A DNA stretch of 64,000 bases from Mycobacterium sp. (GTDB lineage Bacteria; Actinomycetota; Actinomycetes; Mycobacteriales; Mycobacteriaceae). The position numbers and the translations under genes were made by a program. Position 1 is the first letter of the stretch, and each line of letters starts with the position of its first letter. Shown in pieces: positions 62,671-64,000 of the stretch. The stretch covers positions 124,001-188,000 of the forward strand of contig JAKFVT010000033.1 in NCBI GenBank assembly GCA_021732005.1. Reading direction: 5' to 3'. The notes beneath the pieces were generated by a model. It ran no database searches, was not told the DNA's origin, and was given only the letters and a program-made list of their open reading frames with translations.

Positions 62671-63275
62671 CAGTGTTTGTGGGTGTTGTCGGGCTGGCGC
62701 GGGTCGCCGGGGTGCTCGTAGCCGGGCGCCAGCCACACCAGGTCGGCGTGCCGCTGGCCGAGCCACATGCGGAAGTGGCGCCGCCGGGCCGCACCGAGCA
62801 ACAGCGCGGCGATCAGTGGGCGCACCTCGGTCAGCTCGGGCTCACTGGCAACCCGCCAGACGCCGGTGCCGGCGAAGCGCAGGAACCGCCGCGGATTCCG
62901 GGCGTGAAAGTCCGCCACGGCGTCATCGTCGACCTCCACAGCGCCGGTGATGTGCGCGAAGACCGCCCGGGCGATCGGCGCCGCCAGCACCGCGGCGGCG
63001 ACGCTGCCGATCTCCAGTCGCGCGGTGGAGTCGGGCAGCAGGTCATCCTCGTCGGGCGTCGACTCGGTCACGCTCACCCCGAGCGCTTCCGCTTCGCGGG
63101 CCACCACCTTCTCGGCGACCAGCAGCTGGGTGAGCCAGCGCCGTAGCTGGCGTCCTTCACTCGTGTGCGGCCGGGGCAGCGCCGCAACTTGGGGTGTGGC
63201 ACGCAGTGCGGCTTCGCGGTCGTCGACCTCGCCGACCTCCACGTTCACCCCGGCAACGGTGGCGGCCAGGCTCAT
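62670..63275 (-). CDS. Small protein resembling the SurA/PpiC chaperone N-terminal region
   Basis: A 201-aa protein without signal peptide. VAGVNVEVGEVDDREAALRA resembles the VNGxxI..EVDxR start of parvulin-type chaperones, followed by a helical LRRWLTQLLVAEKVVAREAEALGV and VDDDAVADFHARNPRRF, like the DEEVxxYYxxNPxxF part. No PPIase domain follows. The gene at this position in M. tuberculosis has, as I recall, been annotated as a malonyltransferase (fabD2), which this sequence does not support. ATG 63275 overlaps the mannosidase stop. Confidence 0.6.
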   Translation of the reverse strand: MSLAATVAGVNVEVGEVDDREAALRATPQVAALPRPHTSEGRQLRRWLTQLLVAEKVVAREAEALGVSVTESTPDEDDLLPDSTARLEIGSVAAAVLAAPIARAVFAHITGAVEVDDDAVADFHARNPRRFLRFAGTGVWRVASEPELTEVRPLIAALLLGAARRRHFRMWLGQRHADLVWLAPGYEHPGDPRQPDNTHKH

Positions 63276-64000
63276 CGGACCGTCACCGCCACCGCGGGTG
63301 TGTAGAGCAACCGGCCTGCGCACCCGATCCGGACGACTGCCCACCACTGGCCGGGCTTCGTCCATGGTGGCGGCGCGATGTCGAAGGCGACTTCGACCTC
63401 CGATCTCGCACCGACGACGGCGCCGCACACGGCAGGCCCGATCCACTCCCAGGTCCCCCACGGGCTGATGAGGTGGGCTTCCAGCGACAGGTCGGTGTGC
63501 GCGCCGCTGCCGACGGTGACGGCAAGGCGGGCCCGCTCCCCCGCGGCGACGACGATGTCGGACGGCTCGCCGACGAGGCGCACCAGTGTGCCGGGGGTAC
63601 CGACCGAAACCACACAGACGTCTTCGACGGGCTGGTGCCACGCCGCAGGCACGTCGCCGGACAAGCTGAGCTGTGCGCGGATGGGGTAGTCACCGGGCTG
63701 CGCATCCGGCGGCGCGGTCACGACGATCTCGGCTTCGCGGTGATGGCCGGTGGTCAGTTCGAACGGCAGCACCTCGGGTTCGACGGTCCAGCCGCGCGGT
63801 CCGCGCAGGCGCACCTGTCCGGCCAGGGTGGCGTCGCTGCAGTCGCTGGCGGCGGTCAGTCGCAGCCGCACGGTCCGGCCGGCCTCGACGGTGACGGCGT
63901 CGGGGTGCAGGTGTGCGACGGCGGGCAGTCCGCCCAGCGGGGCCGGGCCGCGGTTGTGCAGCCAGTAGCGGGCGTACAGCGGTTGCGCGTTCTCGGTGTC
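63272..64000 (-). CDS. Alpha-mannosidase (partial, C-terminal 242 residues)
   Basis: Only the C-terminal end is in the window. It consists of beta-sandwich sequence such as DTENAQPLYARYWLHNRGPAP, VTVEAGRTVRLRLT, LRGPRGWTVEPEVLPFELTTG and AAGERARLAVTVGSGAHTDLSLEAHL, matching the NEW3-type ancillary domains at the end of mycobacterial GH38 alpha-mannosidases. The catalytic part lies beyond 64000, so the enzyme name rests on synteny with Rv0648 (recall) and on these domains. It is coupled (ATGA) to the SurA-like gene. Confidence 0.65.
   Translation of the reverse strand, partial: DTENAQPLYARYWLHNRGPAPLGGLPAVAHLHPDAVTVEAGRTVRLRLTAASDCSDATLAGQVRLRGPRGWTVEPEVLPFELTTGHHREAEIVVTAPPDAQPGDYPIRAQLSLSGDVPAAWHQPVEDVCVVSVGTPGTLVRLVGEPSDIVVAAGERARLAVTVGSGAHTDLSLEAHLISPWGTWEWIGPAVCGAVVGARSEVEVAFDIAPPPWTKPGQWWAVVRIGCAGRLLYTPAVAVTVR

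Overview
The window is high-GC actinobacterial DNA that reads as a chromosome segment of a fast-growing, environmental mycobacterium (Mycolicibacterium-type). The evidence is a complete mycofactocin cluster (mftR, mftA to mftG), the mycobacterial Mce ATPase mkl, the order rpoB-rpoC-end-lpqP-fadE8-echA4-PaaX-echA5, and the str operon next to a TetR gene. By recall of M. tuberculosis H37Rv gene order, most of the window matches the stretch from about Rv0648 to Rv0707, read in reverse, with several local replacements. No rRNA, tRNA, CRISPR array, transposase or phage gene was seen.

Layout. (1) 1-4337, minus: the S10 operon (rpsJ-rplC-rplD-rplW-rplB-rpsS-rplV-rpsC, the last cut by the window edge) with a long leader and a good promoter. 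(2) 4562-12140: accessory metabolic genes. These include a coupled four-gene operon (dihydrodipicolinate-reductase-like enzyme, VOC protein, SDR, TetR) with a palindrome inside its promoter, a lipoprotein carboxylesterase, a cytochrome P450, a second TetR, and the 5' stump of an MFS exporter. (3) 12141-19375: the mycofactocin locus, including the 31-aa precursor gene mftA and the divergent regulator mftR. (4) 19448-22457: an ECF sigma factor coupled to a three-VOC-domain protein, then a convergent ferredoxin-reductase-like flavoprotein. A 17-bp tandem repeat supplies both stop codons at that junction. (5) 22517-31284: an arginine/ornithine catabolic island (Lrp regulator, DDAH/arginine-dihydrolase-like enzyme, rocD, rocE, universal stress protein; then a mycofactocin-type SDR, arcA and an arcD-like antiporter). 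(6) 31288-37009: two small membrane proteins, then the str operon rpsL-rpsG-fusA-tuf. (7) 37342-45518: a TetR, a DUF3060 lipoprotein, the fadE8-echA4-paaX-echA5 acyl-CoA operon, a cupin, lpqP, endonuclease IV and a DHFR/RibD-like protein. (8) 45728-53248: rpoB-rpoC. (9) 53612-59114: two secreted proteins with four homologous alpha/beta-hydrolase domains in total, one of them ending in a lipocalin domain. (10) 59301-64000: mkl, the rplJ-rplL operon with an L10 leader RNA, a ROK sugar kinase, a SurA-like small protein and the C-terminal end of an alpha-mannosidase.

How the parts fit. The mft genes make a peptide-derived redox cofactor. A mycofactocin-type SDR, the natural client of such a cofactor, lies 9 kb away with a KstR-like operator in front of it. 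The arginine island can take in arginine or ornithine and convert them by deimination or transamination. The housekeeping operons all run on the minus strand, have TTGG/TTGA-type -35 boxes, and mostly end in terminators whose transcripts would carry UUCG loops.

The least explained parts are the duplicated hydrolase-lipocalin pair with a CxxC in every domain, the sigma factor/triple-VOC pair, and the 17-bp repeat.
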